Origin: Myxococcales bacterium
GTDB lineage: Bacteria > Myxococcota_A > Polyangia > Palsa-1104
Assembly: GCA_003170275.1 (NCBI GenBank)
Contig: PNAM01000090.1
Coordinates: forward strand, 1-64,000
Direction of reading: 5' to 3'
Length of the DNA: 64,000 nt
This document shows, one piece after another, positions 45,111-53,715 of this stretch. Numbering within the stretch: position 1 is the stretch's first letter; each line of letters begins with the position of its first letter. Made by a program: the position numbers and the translations under genes. The notes under the pieces were generated by a model. That model did no database searches, had not been told where the DNA came from, and saw only the letters and a program-made list of their open reading frames with translations.

Positions 45111-45570
45111 GGTCGGCGCGCAGCTCGGGATCTTCGATCTCGTTCACCGCGCGCTGCATCTCCGACTCGAGCGGAACCTCCGGCACCGGCAGCGGCGGCG
45201 GGTCTTCGGCGCGAAACTGCGCGTCCCAATCGGGCAGCTCCTCGAGCGGCCCGACGGTGAAGCGGATGTCCTGGATGCTCTCGCCGCCGGGCGTGCGCTG
45301 CAGCTTTTTCACCAGCTGCTCCTTCAGGATGTGCAGCTCCTGCGACCACGCCGACGAGGTCACGCGCACGTAGAGGATCGCGCCGCGCACCCGCTCGGCG
45401 CGCGCGCGCGCGTTGATGCGCGGTCCCGCCGCCCACGAGAACGCGCGCAGCGCCCGGTAGGCGCGCGCCGGCTCCTCGAGCTTGAGCCAGCGGAACATGT
45501 CGTCGAGCATCTCGCCGCTGGTGTCGGGCCGCCGCGCCGACGGGCGAAAATCCCTCTTCTTGCGAGCCAC
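45055..45570 (-). CDS. DUF721/DciA-family protein
   Basis: 171-residue protein with the DUF721 fold: a helical N-terminus (MLDDMFRWLKLEEPARAYRAL), then AWSQELHILKEQLVKKLQ and IQDIRFTVGPL. The DciA branch loads or helps the replicative helicase; the sequence alone does not show whether this copy does so. The C-terminal ~50 residues are acidic then basic (EREAARRRPPSGS). GTG start. Tail-to-tail with trpA, overlapping by 56 bases. Confidence 0.75.
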   Translation of the reverse strand: MARKKRDFRPSARRPDTSGEMLDDMFRWLKLEEPARAYRALRAFSWAAGPRINARARAERVRGAILYVRVTSSAWSQELHILKEQLVKKLQRTPGGESIQDIRFTVGPLEELPDWDAQFRAEDPPPLPVPEVPLESEMQRAVNEIEDPELRADLSRLLEREAARRRPPSGS

Positions 45571-45600
45571 GAGTCAGCTAACCACAGAAGCGAAGGCACG

Positions 45601-46206
45601 TCACTTGGCGCGCAGCACCAGGGACGGCGGCGCGCCGCTCTTCCAGCGATAGACCGCGTGCGCGCTGCCGCCACCGACGAAGCGCGCGCTGATCGAATAC
45701 TCGCCGGCCGGCAGCCGCAACGACGCAGCCCCGCCGGCGATGGTCGCGGAGCACACCAGCCGCGCGCCGCGATGTACCTCGAGCCGACCCGCGCCCAGCC
45801 CGCCGTGCGCGAACGCGACCGCCTCGACCACCGCGCCGTCCGCCACGTTGCACGCCGGCTCGTCGGGCCCGACCGTGAACGGCCGCTCCTTCTTCTTCGT
45901 ACGCGGCGCGCCGCCCAGCACCAGCACCGCGCCGACCACGTGCCGCTCGACCACGCGCACGATCTCGGCCGCCGCGCCGGGTGCCTCGACGATCCAATCG
46001 CCGTCGAGCAGCCCGTCGGCCACGTAGACCTCGCCGGTGCGTGGCACGCTGCGCGTCTCGCCGCCCGCGCGCGGCCGCACCGTGACCTTGGCCTCGACGG
46101 CGGCGCCGCTCGCGTCGCGCACATCGATCTTGATCGCGCCGCGCACCAGCTCGCCCGCGGCCAACGACGCGAACAAGAGGACGGCGACGGCAGCCGCCCG
46201 GCTCAT
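45601..46206 (-). CDS. Secreted beta-sandwich protein
   Basis: 201-residue exported protein. The signal peptide ends near LAAG (residue 18); residues ~24-75 (AIKIDVRDASGAAVEAKVTV) resemble a carboxypeptidase-regulatory-like / SpaA-type beta-sandwich, and a second such domain ends in ASLRLPAGEYSISARFVGG. Start chosen at ATG 46206 because the signal peptide begins there. It sits 2 bases after the PilZ gene, so these two genes form an operon, with DUF721 30 bases further on. Confidence 0.65.
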   Translation of the reverse strand: MSRAAAVAVLLFASLAAGELVRGAIKIDVRDASGAAVEAKVTVRPRAGGETRSVPRTGEVYVADGLLDGDWIVEAPGAAAEIVRVVERHVVGAVLVLGGAPRTKKKERPFTVGPDEPACNVADGAVVEAVAFAHGGLGAGRLEVHRGARLVCSATIAGGAASLRLPAGEYSISARFVGGGSAHAVYRWKSGAPPSLVLRAK

Positions 46207-46208
46207 CG

Positions 46209-46829
46209 CTACGCGAGGCGGATGCGGCGGATCAGCTCGCGAATGCGGCGCGACCCGCCGCCGTCGCGGTAGATGAACTTGAGCCCGTTGCCGCTCGGCG
46301 CGTGGTACGCGACCCGGCCGGTGATCGGCATCGGCGCGGCGCCGCCCGGCGGCAGGATCTCCAGCACCACCTCGGTGGTGAGCGGGATGACCTGTTCTTT
46401 CGGCGTAACCAGCAGCGCGCCGCCCACCGAGATCTCGGTCAAGCTGCCGCCCGCGAAATCGGCCGAGCCCGGCAGGCGAAAGCGCACCGGCACCGCCACC
46501 GGGATGCGCGTGTGTTTGCGTCGCGGCGGATGGAGATCGCCGGCCAGCGCCGCCAGGATGAAGCGGCGCTTCTCTTCCTCTTCCGGAAGGAACGCCACGG
46601 TCGCACCGGCGCGCACGCGCAGTCGCGGCAGCGCGGGCCGCCAGGCGAGCACCGTGCCGCGGAACAGCACCTTGTTGGGGAGCCCGTCGCAAACCAACTC
46701 GACGATCACGTTCTCGTCGGCGTCGAGGGGAGTCGTGGTCGCTACGAACAGCGCACCGCCCGGTGGTTCGGACTGATACGCCTCCATAAAATCATCACGC
46801 CCATGAAAGCGGGCCTTCAGGATCTGCAT
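46209..46829 (-). CDS. PilZ-domain protein
   Basis: 206-residue protein with two related beta-rich halves. The C-terminal PilZ domain has the c-di-GMP motif RRKHTRIPV (Arg-x3-Arg) at ~104 and the second motif (TEISVGG; the usual D/N-x-S-x-x-G) about 30 residues on. The N-terminal half resembles a YcgR/PilZN-like domain. It probably binds cyclic-di-GMP and controls motility or exopolysaccharide. TATGGT lies 12 bases before the ATG. Divergent from the GT2 gene. Confidence 0.78.
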   Translation of the reverse strand: MQILKARFHGRDDFMEAYQSEPPGGALFVATTTPLDADENVIVELVCDGLPNKVLFRGTVLAWRPALPRLRVRAGATVAFLPEEEEKRRFILAALAGDLHPPRRKHTRIPVAVPVRFRLPGSADFAGGSLTEISVGGALLVTPKEQVIPLTTEVVLEILPPGGAAPMPITGRVAYHAPSGNGLKFIYRDGGGSRRIRELIRRIRLA

Positions 46830-46876
46830 CGGATCGTAACGACCATAACATATTCACTCTGCCTCGCAACTTCGAG

Positions 46877-46882
46877 TAATGT
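46877..46882 (+). promoter_or_regulatory. -10-like TAATGT of GT2 gene
   Basis: TAATGT ends 7 bases before the ATG at 46890, again without a Shine-Dalgarno sequence. It decides against longer N-terminal extensions. Confidence 0.5.
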
Positions 46883-46889
46883 TCCACGA

Positions 46890-47597
46890 ATGTCGCGGGT
46901 CGTCGTGATCGTCCCCACGTATAACGAACGGGAGAACCTGCCGCAGATCGTCGCGGCCGTGCACCAGCATCTGCCGCAGGCCCACTTGTTGGTCGTCGAT
47001 GACAACTCTCCCGACGGGACCGGGCAGATCGCCGATGAAATCGCCGCGCGCGATCCGCTGGTGCGCGTGCTGCACCGGCCCGGCAAGCAGGGGCTCGGGG
47101 TGGCGTATATCGCCGGGTTTCGCGAGGTGCTCGAGTCCGATTACGAATACATCTTCGAAATGGACTGCGACTTTTCGCACGATCCCCGCTACCTGCCCGA
47201 TCTGTTGGCTGCGGCGGAGAAGGGCGCCGATCTGGTGCTCGGCTCGCGCTACGTCGAAGGCGGCGGCACGGTGAACTGGGGGCTCGCGCGCCAGTTCATC
47301 TCGCGCGGCGGCAGCTTCTACGCGCGCTCGGTGCTCGGCGTGCCGATCCGCGATCTCACCGGCGGGTTCAAGTGCTTCCGACGGCGCGTGCTCGAGACGC
47401 TCGATCTCGATGCGGTGAGCGCGCAGGGCTACGGGTTCCAGATCGAGCTCACCTACCGGACCATGAAGCAGGGGTTCCGCGTGGTCGAGGTGCCGATCGT
47501 GTTCGTCGACCGCCGCGTCGGCAAGTCGAAGATGTCCAAGACCATTTTCGTCGAAGCGTTCACGCTGGTGTGGCGCCTGCGGCTGGGCGTCGCATGA
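46890..47597 (+). CDS. Polyprenol monophosphomannose synthase-like GT2
   Basis: 235-residue GT-A glycosyltransferase of the Dpm1/Ppm1 group. VIVPTYNERENLPQIV, VVDDNSPDGTG, the metal-binding EMDCDFSHDP and LTGGFKCFRR are all family signatures, as is the C-terminal RRVGKSKMSK. It transfers mannose (or glucose) from the nucleotide donor to polyprenyl phosphate at the membrane. Heads the operon with the aminotransferase, CapA and a small membrane gene. Confidence 0.88.
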   Translation: MSRVVVIVPTYNERENLPQIVAAVHQHLPQAHLLVVDDNSPDGTGQIADEIAARDPLVRVLHRPGKQGLGVAYIAGFREVLESDYEYIFEMDCDFSHDPRYLPDLLAAAEKGADLVLGSRYVEGGGTVNWGLARQFISRGGSFYARSVLGVPIRDLTGGFKCFRRRVLETLDLDAVSAQGYGFQIELTYRTMKQGFRVVEVPIVFVDRRVGKSKMSKTIFVEAFTLVWRLRLGVA

Positions 47598-48460
47598 GCG
47601 AAAAAGTGTGGATCGACGGCGCGCCGATCGACGCGCACCTGGCGCGCGTGCCGGTGTTCGATCGCGGGTTCCTCTACGGCGACTCGGTGTACGAGGTGCT
47701 GCGCACGTTCGGCGGCAAGCCGTTCGGCATGCAGCCGCACCTCGCGCGCCTGGAGCGATCGGCGACCGGGCTGGAGATGAAGGTCCCCACCCGCGCCGAG
47801 ATCGAGCGCGCGGTCGCCGACACGCTGCGCGCCGCCGGCGAGCCCGACGCGTACATCCGTATCATGGTGACGCGCGGCGCGGGTGAGATCGGTCTCGATC
47901 CGGCGATGGCCGACACGCCGCGCCTGATCGTGATCGTGCGCCCGGTCAAGCTGCCCGAGCCCGCGCTCTACAGCGACGGGGTGGAGGTGGCTATCGTCTC
48001 GCGCAGCCGCTCGCCGGGCCAGCCGGGCGCGTCGGTCGATCCGGCGGTCAAGTCGGGCAACTACCTGGTGAGCGTGCTGGCCATCGCGGAGGCGCGGAGG
48101 CGCGGCGCCTACGAAGCCATCCTGTGCGACGGCGTGGGCCGCATCACCGAGGGCGGCTCGTCGAACTTCTTCGTGGTGCGCGGCGGCCGGCTGTCGACCG
48201 CGCCGCTGTCGGTGGGGCTGCTCGAGGGCATCACGCGCATGACCGTGATCGAGCTGTGCCGGGACAACGGAATCCCGGTCGACGAGCTGCCGCTGTGGCC
48301 GGTCGATCTCAAGCGCGCCGACGAGGCCATGCTCACCAGCTCGGTGCGCGGCGTGCTGCCCATCGTGCGCGTCGACGGCCAGCCGATCGGCGGCGGCAAG
48401 CCCGGTCCGGTGACCTGCCGCGTGATGGCGCTCTACGATCAGAAGACCCGCGGCGCGTAG
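47594..48460 (+). CDS. Class IV PLP aminotransferase
   Basis: 288-residue fold-type IV aminotransferase: FDRGFLYGDSVYEVLRTFGG near residue 22, the PLP lysine in VKSGNYL (~152), and ITEGGSSNFF. Homologues are branched-chain aminotransferase (IlvE), D-amino acid aminotransferase or aminodeoxychorismate lyase (PabC). The sequence does not settle which; the IlvE/D-AAT arrangement fits best. ATGA overlap with the GT2 gene. Confidence 0.85.
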   Translation: MSEKVWIDGAPIDAHLARVPVFDRGFLYGDSVYEVLRTFGGKPFGMQPHLARLERSATGLEMKVPTRAEIERAVADTLRAAGEPDAYIRIMVTRGAGEIGLDPAMADTPRLIVIVRPVKLPEPALYSDGVEVAIVSRSRSPGQPGASVDPAVKSGNYLVSVLAIAEARRRGAYEAILCDGVGRITEGGSSNFFVVRGGRLSTAPLSVGLLEGITRMTVIELCRDNGIPVDELPLWPVDLKRADEAMLTSSVRGVLPIVRVDGQPIGGGKPGPVTCRVMALYDQKTRGA

Positions 48461-48461
48461 C

Positions 48462-49577
48462 GTGCGCTGGCTGTGGTACGGCGTCGGCGGCACGCTCGCG
48501 TTCGTCGGGCTGCACGTCGCGCTCTTGATGTTGCACGATCCGCCCGCGGCCGTCGGCGCGCCCTTGCGGCTGTCGCGGCCCGCGCGCGTCGACGGCAACG
48601 CGACCGTGCTGTTCGCCGGCGATACCGCCGAGATCGACGCCGCGCAGCCGACGCTCGATGACCAGGGCTACCAATATCCGTTCACGCTCACCGTCGATCT
48701 GGTGCGCGACGCCGATCTCGCGGTCGCCAACCTGGAGGCGCCGATCACCGACGGCGGCGTGCGCTTCCCCTTGTACAAGGACTACGTGTACCGCGCACCC
48801 GCGCGCTCCGCCGAGGCGCTCGCCTGGGCCGGCTTCGACGTGCTCGGGCTGGCCAACAACCACACGCTCGACTACGGCGCCGAAGGCCTCGCCGACACCA
48901 TCGCCAACGCCGCCAAGAGCGGGATGCTCACCGCCGGCGCCGGCGCCACGCCCGCCGACGCGCGCCGCGGCGTGATCGCGACGGTCGGCTCGGTGCGCAT
49001 CGGCCTGCTCGCCTACTGCGAGAAGCAGATCTTGTGGCGCGTGTACGTCGACCAGTTCGCGCGCCGCGGCCATCCCGGGGTCGCCGCGCTGGTCGACGCC
49101 GATCTGCGCGCCGACATCGCGCGCCTGCGCCCGCTGGTCGACGTGCTGGTGGTCTCGCTGCACCTCGGCGACAACTACGCGCCGCCCAGCGCGTCGACGC
49201 TGCGCTGGTCGCGCCGCGCGATCGATCTCGGCGCCGATCTGGTCGTCAACCACCATCCGCACCTCGCCCACCCGGTCCTCCTACACCACGGCCGGCCGAT
49301 CTTGCTCAGCCTCGGCAACTACGCGTTCGGCACGCCGGGCAGGCCGCCGCTCGACTACGGCTGGCTCGCGCTCGCGCAGATCGAACGGCGCCGCCTGGTG
49401 CGCATCGAGATCGTCCCGCTCGCCGTGCAGAACGCGCAGGTGCAGTTCCGCCCCGAGCCGCTGCGCGACGAGGAGCTGGCCCGCGCGCTCGAGCGGCTGC
49501 GCACGGAGTCGAAAAAATACGGCGCGGACGTGCGCATCGAGCGCGGCCGGGGCATCCTGTACGCAGGTCCGTCATGA
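48462..49577 (+). CDS. CapA-family metallophosphatase-like protein
   Basis: 371-residue protein with one N-terminal membrane anchor (~5-25) and a CapA/PgsA-type calcineurin-like domain: LFAGDTAEIDAA, ANLEAPITD, LANNHTLDYG and VNHHPHLAHP hold the metal-ligand Asp, Asn and His residues. CapA proteins take part in poly-gamma-glutamate or other capsule synthesis or are anchored phosphatases. No other pgs genes are present. GTG start, one base after the aminotransferase stop. Confidence 0.82.
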   Translation: MRWLWYGVGGTLAFVGLHVALLMLHDPPAAVGAPLRLSRPARVDGNATVLFAGDTAEIDAAQPTLDDQGYQYPFTLTVDLVRDADLAVANLEAPITDGGVRFPLYKDYVYRAPARSAEALAWAGFDVLGLANNHTLDYGAEGLADTIANAAKSGMLTAGAGATPADARRGVIATVGSVRIGLLAYCEKQILWRVYVDQFARRGHPGVAALVDADLRADIARLRPLVDVLVVSLHLGDNYAPPSASTLRWSRRAIDLGADLVVNHHPHLAHPVLLHHGRPILLSLGNYAFGTPGRPPLDYGWLALAQIERRRLVRIEIVPLAVQNAQVQFRPEPLRDEELARALERLRTESKKYGADVRIERGRGILYAGPS

Positions 49578-49831
49578 TGGTGCCCACGTGGTTCCTGTAC
49601 GTTTCCGGGTTCTCGATGCTGCTGCTCGGCATCATGCAGCTGCAGGCGCGCCCGCGGCAGAAGGACGACAGCGCGTACCAACGGTTCGTGAACCTGGGCA
49701 CGCTGTGGTCGCTGTGCTGCCTGACGGTGGGCGTCGGCATGCTGCTGATGGCGCTCGGTTACTACACGCCGGAGTTTCTCGCGCCGCCCGCGCACCGGGC
49801 GCCGGTGAAGACCGCGCCCAAGGGACGGTAG
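49574..49831 (+). CDS. Small two-helix membrane protein
   Basis: 85-residue protein with two hydrophobic segments (~5-24 and ~43-66) and a Pro/Lys-rich tail. It overlaps CapA by four bases (ATGA), so it is translated with it. No family recognised. Confidence 0.6.
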   Translation: MMVPTWFLYVSGFSMLLLGIMQLQARPRQKDDSAYQRFVNLGTLWSLCCLTVGVGMLLMALGYYTPEFLAPPAHRAPVKTAPKGR

Positions 49832-49833
49832 CG

Positions 49834-50196
49834 CTACTTCGCCTTTCGCTTCTTCACCCTCGCCGGCGCCTTCAACGCCAACCCGTGCGCCTTCTTCACC
49901 CACGGCGCCAGCGCCTCCGGATCGTCGTGAAACGCCTCCGGCACCAGCACCCAGCCGGACATCGACACCTTGCCGGGCTTCCACGATCGCGCCCCCGGCA
50001 AGCCCATCAGCGTCTCGAACGCTTCGGGCTCCGTGATCTTCAGCCCGATCCGCCCCTCTTTCCAGATCACCGAGAACACGTTCGTCCCCGCCCAGAATCC
50101 TTCGCAGCCGAACATCGACTTCCGGCTCACTCGCGCGAGCCCGACCGCCGCGTCCTCGACGAGCTCGACCAGGTGCGGATACTGCCTGGTCGGCAC
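49834..50196 (-). CDS. TfoX N-terminal domain protein
   Basis: 120-residue single-domain protein of the TfoX_N type: KSMFGCEGFWAGTNVFSVIW, GRIGLKITEPEAF and MSGWVLVPEAFHDDP. Full TfoX is a competence regulator in gammaproteobacteria; stand-alone N domains like this have no known function. The C-terminus is Lys/Arg-rich (ARVKKRKAK). GTG start, one base after the upstream membrane-protein gene. Confidence 0.78.
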   Translation of the reverse strand: MPTRQYPHLVELVEDAAVGLARVSRKSMFGCEGFWAGTNVFSVIWKEGRIGLKITEPEAFETLMGLPGARSWKPGKVSMSGWVLVPEAFHDDPEALAPWVKKAHGLALKAPARVKKRKAK

Positions 50197-50197
50197 G

Positions 50198-50554
50198 CTA
50201 CGACGGACCTCGCCGGCGCGCCTCGCCGATCAAGAACGGCACCAGGCCGCACACGCACAGCACGCCCGCGAGCTCGATCGGCCGGTTCGATTCGGCATAC
50301 CCCTGCTCGCGAATCCGCTCCCGTACGTCAGGAGACACGCTCACGATGGCAGCGTCGGTGATCGAACGCCCGTGCACGGTCAGCGCGGCGCCCGCCAGGA
50401 TCACCACGCCGAAGCCGATCATCGTCGCCACGCGCAGCTTCTCGTCACGCGAGACGCACGACACGATCGCCACGGTCACCAACGCTAGGCCCAGGAGCAA
50501 CAGCAGGTACATCCCGGAGCCGCCCTCTGCGAAGAAGCGAACCACCTGGCTCAC
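50198..50554 (-). CDS. Small membrane protein, ExbB-like N-terminus
   Basis: 118-residue protein with three hydrophobic segments (~13-33, ~42-60, ~93-110). The start FFAEGGSGMYLLLLLGLALV resembles the first helix of ExbB/MotA-type proteins, but the channel domain is missing. It overlaps the PanE-like gene by four bases (GTGA). Function unknown. Confidence 0.5.
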   Translation of the reverse strand: MSQVVRFFAEGGSGMYLLLLLGLALVTVAIVSCVSRDEKLRVATMIGFGVVILAGAALTVHGRSITDAAIVSVSPDVRERIREQGYAESNRPIELAGVLCVCGLVPFLIGEARRRGPS

Positions 50555-51621
50555 GCCGCGAGCCGCCCCTTGCCGCGACCGAGGATCACCTGATCATGGA
50601 TCGCGCGCAGTCGCGGGATCTCCGAGCGCGTCTCCTGGCGCACGATCGCGCGCACCTCGTCGACCAGCGCGGCGTTCACCGGTGTGGGCACGCCCAGGAG
50701 CGCGCCGCGGCGCACGATCTCGCCGTTGAGGAAATCGATCTCCGGCGGACGGCCGCGCTCGATCGCGTAGAGCATCGAGGAGCGCAGGCGCCGGTACTTG
50801 AACCCGACCGCCATCAGCACCGAGTGCTTGTAGGCGAGCGACGGCGAGCCGAACGACATGGCGCGCTCCGCGTCGGTGATGGCGATCTTGTCGATCTCCA
50901 GCGTGCCGCCCACCGGCTGCACGTGCACGCCGCTCGCCTGCGCGACCGCGGCCACCTCGGCGAACACCTCCAGCGCCAGGCGCCGGATCGAACGATGCGA
51001 CAACAGCTTGCCCAGCGGCGCGCCGCCGATCGCGCCGAACGTGGTGGTCACGCAGTTGATCGCCAGCTTGGACCAACGCACGCCGGCCAGATCATCGACC
51101 AGCACCGACTGCGACGCGGCCTCGAGCAAGGTCACGATCGGCTCCGGCGCCGGTCCGCTCACCGTCGGGCGCCCGAGCTGCAGGCCGCCGCGCGAGGTGC
51201 GCTGGTACACGCCGGGCTCGACCATGCTCGCGCCCCAACCGACCACGCAGCCGATCACGCGATTGCCGACCAGCGAGCGCGCGCGATCCTCGGGCAGCCC
51301 ATTCTGGCAGGTCACGATCGCCGCGTCCGGCATCAGGTGAGGCAGGGTGGCGGCGAGCGCGATCTCGAGCGTGGTGTTCTGCGTAGCGACGATCGCCAGA
51401 TCGAACGGGCCCTCGTCGTCGCTGAGCGCCAGCACCGGTGTGCGTGACGCGGGCACCGACCACTCGGTGCCGTCGAGCTCGCGCACGCGCAGGCCCGCGC
51501 GGCTGATCGCCTGCGCCACCTTCTCGTTGCCCACCACCGGCGTGACGTCCACGCCTGCGCGGGTCAAGCTGGCCGCCATCACGCCGCCAATTCCGCCGCA
51601 GCCGACGACTGCTACCTTCAT
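50551..51621 (-). CDS. Ketopantoate reductase family protein
   Basis: 356-residue NADP-dependent dehydrogenase of the ApbA/PanE family. Rossmann motif GCGGIGGVMA at residues 8-17, VVGNEKV, then WSKLAINC (catalytic Lys) and a helical C-terminal domain. PanE makes pantoate for coenzyme A, but paralogues with other substrates are common, so I leave the symbol blank. ATG at 51621 is chosen for its GGAGG ribosome-binding site 7 bases upstream, just before the Rossmann strand. Confidence 0.82.
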   Translation of the reverse strand: MKVAVVGCGGIGGVMAASLTRAGVDVTPVVGNEKVAQAISRAGLRVRELDGTEWSVPASRTPVLALSDDEGPFDLAIVATQNTTLEIALAATLPHLMPDAAIVTCQNGLPEDRARSLVGNRVIGCVVGWGASMVEPGVYQRTSRGGLQLGRPTVSGPAPEPIVTLLEAASQSVLVDDLAGVRWSKLAINCVTTTFGAIGGAPLGKLLSHRSIRRLALEVFAEVAAVAQASGVHVQPVGGTLEIDKIAITDAERAMSFGSPSLAYKHSVLMAVGFKYRRLRSSMLYAIERGRPPEIDFLNGEIVRRGALLGVPTPVNAALVDEVRAIVRQETRSEIPRLRAIHDQVILGRGKGRLAA

Positions 51622-51731
51622 GTGCGATCCTCCGACGGGCGGAAGGTAGCCCCAAGGGCCATCCCCCGGCAACTCTTTCGGAAAGTGGTCGGACCGGCAG
51701 GTCGGAAGTCGCCTTTGTCGCTGGGATGGCG

Positions 51732-51737
51732 TATCGT
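51732..51737 (+). promoter_or_regulatory. -10-like TATCGT of lipoprotein gene
   Basis: TATCGT ends 9 bases before the ATG at 51747, in the 125-bp divergent gap with the PanE-like gene. Confidence 0.4.
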
Positions 51738-51746
51738 AAAAAGGCC

Positions 51747-52532
51747 ATGCCTTCCGTGCGCCTGGGCGCGCTCCTGCTGGTGCTCGCCGGATGTAGCCAT
51801 TCCGTCGACGGCCCGCAGCCGGTGTTGACCGCGGTGAGCCCGAACAGCGCCTGCGCCGAGGGTAAGTCCACGCTGATGAGCGTGCTCGGCTCGGGGCTGG
51901 TGCCGATCGAAGAGGGCGTGCTCGGTCCGGGCAAGCTCGATCTGCCGGTGCTCACGCTGCAGCGCGCGATGGACCTCGACGGTGTGGCGACCGGCGAAGA
52001 GGTGCCGGTGCCGAGCGATCCGGCCGCGAGCGACGAGCAGTGGGTCAACGCGATGAGCCTGGCGGTGACGCTGTGCCCGCCGGGCGTGTGCAGCGCTCAG
52101 ACGCCGCCGAAGCCGGACTTCCCGTCGCTGCCGACCGGGCTCTACGGGATCGCGGTGCACAACCGCACGGGCGCGGCCGCGGCGCTGCCGGCGGCGCTGG
52201 TGCTGGTGCCGGCGCCGGTATTCGCGACGCTCGCGCCGTCGAGCATGTCGCGCGCGGCGGTCACCGAGGTGGTGCTGACCGGCGACTTCTTCCTGCGCCT
52301 GAACAACAAGCTGCCGACGGTGACGGTGGGCGACAAGTCGCTCACGCCGGGCTCGCTCGAGGACTGCCGCAAGCTGCCGGCGCCGGCCGGCGTGACGCTC
52401 GAGGCGTGCAAGCGCGTGCTCATGACCCTGCCCGGCAACACCTTCGCGCCGGGCACGCTGGCGATCACCGTCACCGGTCCGACGCCGGTGGACTGCGGCT
52501 CGGCGACCCAGATCCTGACGGTGACTCCATGA
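51747..52532 (+). CDS. IPT/TIG-like lipoprotein
   Basis: 261-residue lipoprotein with lipobox LAGC (Cys16). The mature part starts PVLTAVSPNSACAEGKSTLMSVLGSG, the opening strand pattern of an IPT/TIG Ig-like domain, and a second such unit begins near PVFATLAPSSMSRAAVTEVVLTG. Four Cys may form disulfides. The start at ATG 51747 begins the signal peptide; the upstream in-frame ATG at 51726 would place charged residues ahead. Coupled to the next gene (ATGA). Confidence 0.7.
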   Translation: MPSVRLGALLLVLAGCSHSVDGPQPVLTAVSPNSACAEGKSTLMSVLGSGLVPIEEGVLGPGKLDLPVLTLQRAMDLDGVATGEEVPVPSDPAASDEQWVNAMSLAVTLCPPGVCSAQTPPKPDFPSLPTGLYGIAVHNRTGAAAALPAALVLVPAPVFATLAPSSMSRAAVTEVVLTGDFFLRLNNKLPTVTVGDKSLTPGSLEDCRKLPAPAGVTLEACKRVLMTLPGNTFAPGTLAITVTGPTPVDCGSATQILTVTP

Positions 52533-53674
52533 GGCTCGCCGTCACGTGCGCGCTGCTGCTCGCCGGCTCCGGTGCGGCGTTCGCGGAAGGGGAGGGGGAA
52601 GACACCGCGGTGCTGCCCGTCGAGGTGCACGGCGAGGTGCCCGAGAAGATCGTCGCCAAGGTGAACCGCTCGCTGGCCAATCGCGCCGGCGGGCTGGCGC
52701 TGGTCGACGCCGACGAGCGCGCGCACTCCAAGCGCGACGTGTGCGGCGCGGATGCGGCGTGCTGGGCGGAGGTGGGCCGCGATCTCAACTACCAGCGCGT
52801 GCTGGCCACCACCCTCACCGCGGGCGCCGACCCCGATCGCTATCGGTTCGAAGCGCTGCTGATCGACGTCGGCACCGGCAAGGTGGTGGGCCGCGCGTCG
52901 CGCTCGGTGCCGCGCGGCGCGGCGTCGAACATGCCGGGCAAGGTGGTGGGCGAATTGCTGTGGAGCGCGCCGCGCATCGAGCTGCCTCCGCCCGAGCCGC
53001 CCAAGCCGCCGCCCTCGACGGAAGATCCGTTGCCGCCGGGCGCCGAGCCGCCGCCGGTGATGGTGCCCTACACGCAAGCCGAGGTCGCCCAGATCGTGAT
53101 CCGCCGCGACGCCACCGCGCCCACCGCGCTGATCGGCGCGCGCATCGGCGCAACCATTCCGCAGGCGTTCAACACGCTCGGCACCTCGTTCCTCATCGAG
53201 GTCGAGGGCGCCTACCAGCTGCCGTTCTGGCGCCGCCGCATCGGCGTGTTCCTGGGCGTGAGCTACACGCAGCCCGGCCGATCGGGCAACCGCCCCGTCG
53301 ACGCGCGCGTGTTGCCGAACGGCGGGCAGGTCTCGTACAACCTCACGCTCGACGAGCTGGGCTTCGCGCTCGGCGTGCAGCTGCGCTATCCGATCGGTCG
53401 CTGGGTCGTGCCGTACGCCGGCGCCGGCGCCCAGCTGCTGCTGACCCGCGCGACGCTGGCGCAGACGGCCGGCCGCGTCGATCTCGGCACGCTGCACGAG
53501 CAATCCACGCGCTACGGGTTCCTCGGCCGGCTCGGCGTCGGCGTCCACCTCGGGCCCGGCGACGTGGTGCTCGAGCTGCAAATCGGCTATTCGCCCCTCT
53601 CCGATTTCCTGACCACCGGCGATAACAACACGGGACACTTGGCCTTTCAGCTGGGCTACCTGATTCGCATCTGA
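52529..53674 (+). CDS. Outer-membrane beta-barrel protein
   Basis: 381-residue exported protein. Signal peptide to about residue 20; an N-terminal periplasmic domain (~25-145) with one Cys pair; a Pro-rich linker (PPPEPPKPPPSTEDPLPPG); then an OmpW/OmpA-like barrel of ~180 residues in amphipathic strands (ALIGARIGATIPQAF, GVFLGVSYTQPGR, YPIGRWVVPYAGAGAQLLL) ending in aromatic/hydrophobic FQLGYLIRI. Probable surface or transport role with the neighbouring lipoproteins. Confidence 0.75.
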   Translation: MRLAVTCALLLAGSGAAFAEGEGEDTAVLPVEVHGEVPEKIVAKVNRSLANRAGGLALVDADERAHSKRDVCGADAACWAEVGRDLNYQRVLATTLTAGADPDRYRFEALLIDVGTGKVVGRASRSVPRGAASNMPGKVVGELLWSAPRIELPPPEPPKPPPSTEDPLPPGAEPPPVMVPYTQAEVAQIVIRRDATAPTALIGARIGATIPQAFNTLGTSFLIEVEGAYQLPFWRRRIGVFLGVSYTQPGRSGNRPVDARVLPNGGQVSYNLTLDELGFALGVQLRYPIGRWVVPYAGAGAQLLLTRATLAQTAGRVDLGTLHEQSTRYGFLGRLGVGVHLGPGDVVLELQIGYSPLSDFLTTGDNNTGHLAFQLGYLIRI

Positions 53675-53715
53675 TCTGGCATATACTGCGCGTCGTCGAA
53701 GGAGCACTTCAAAAG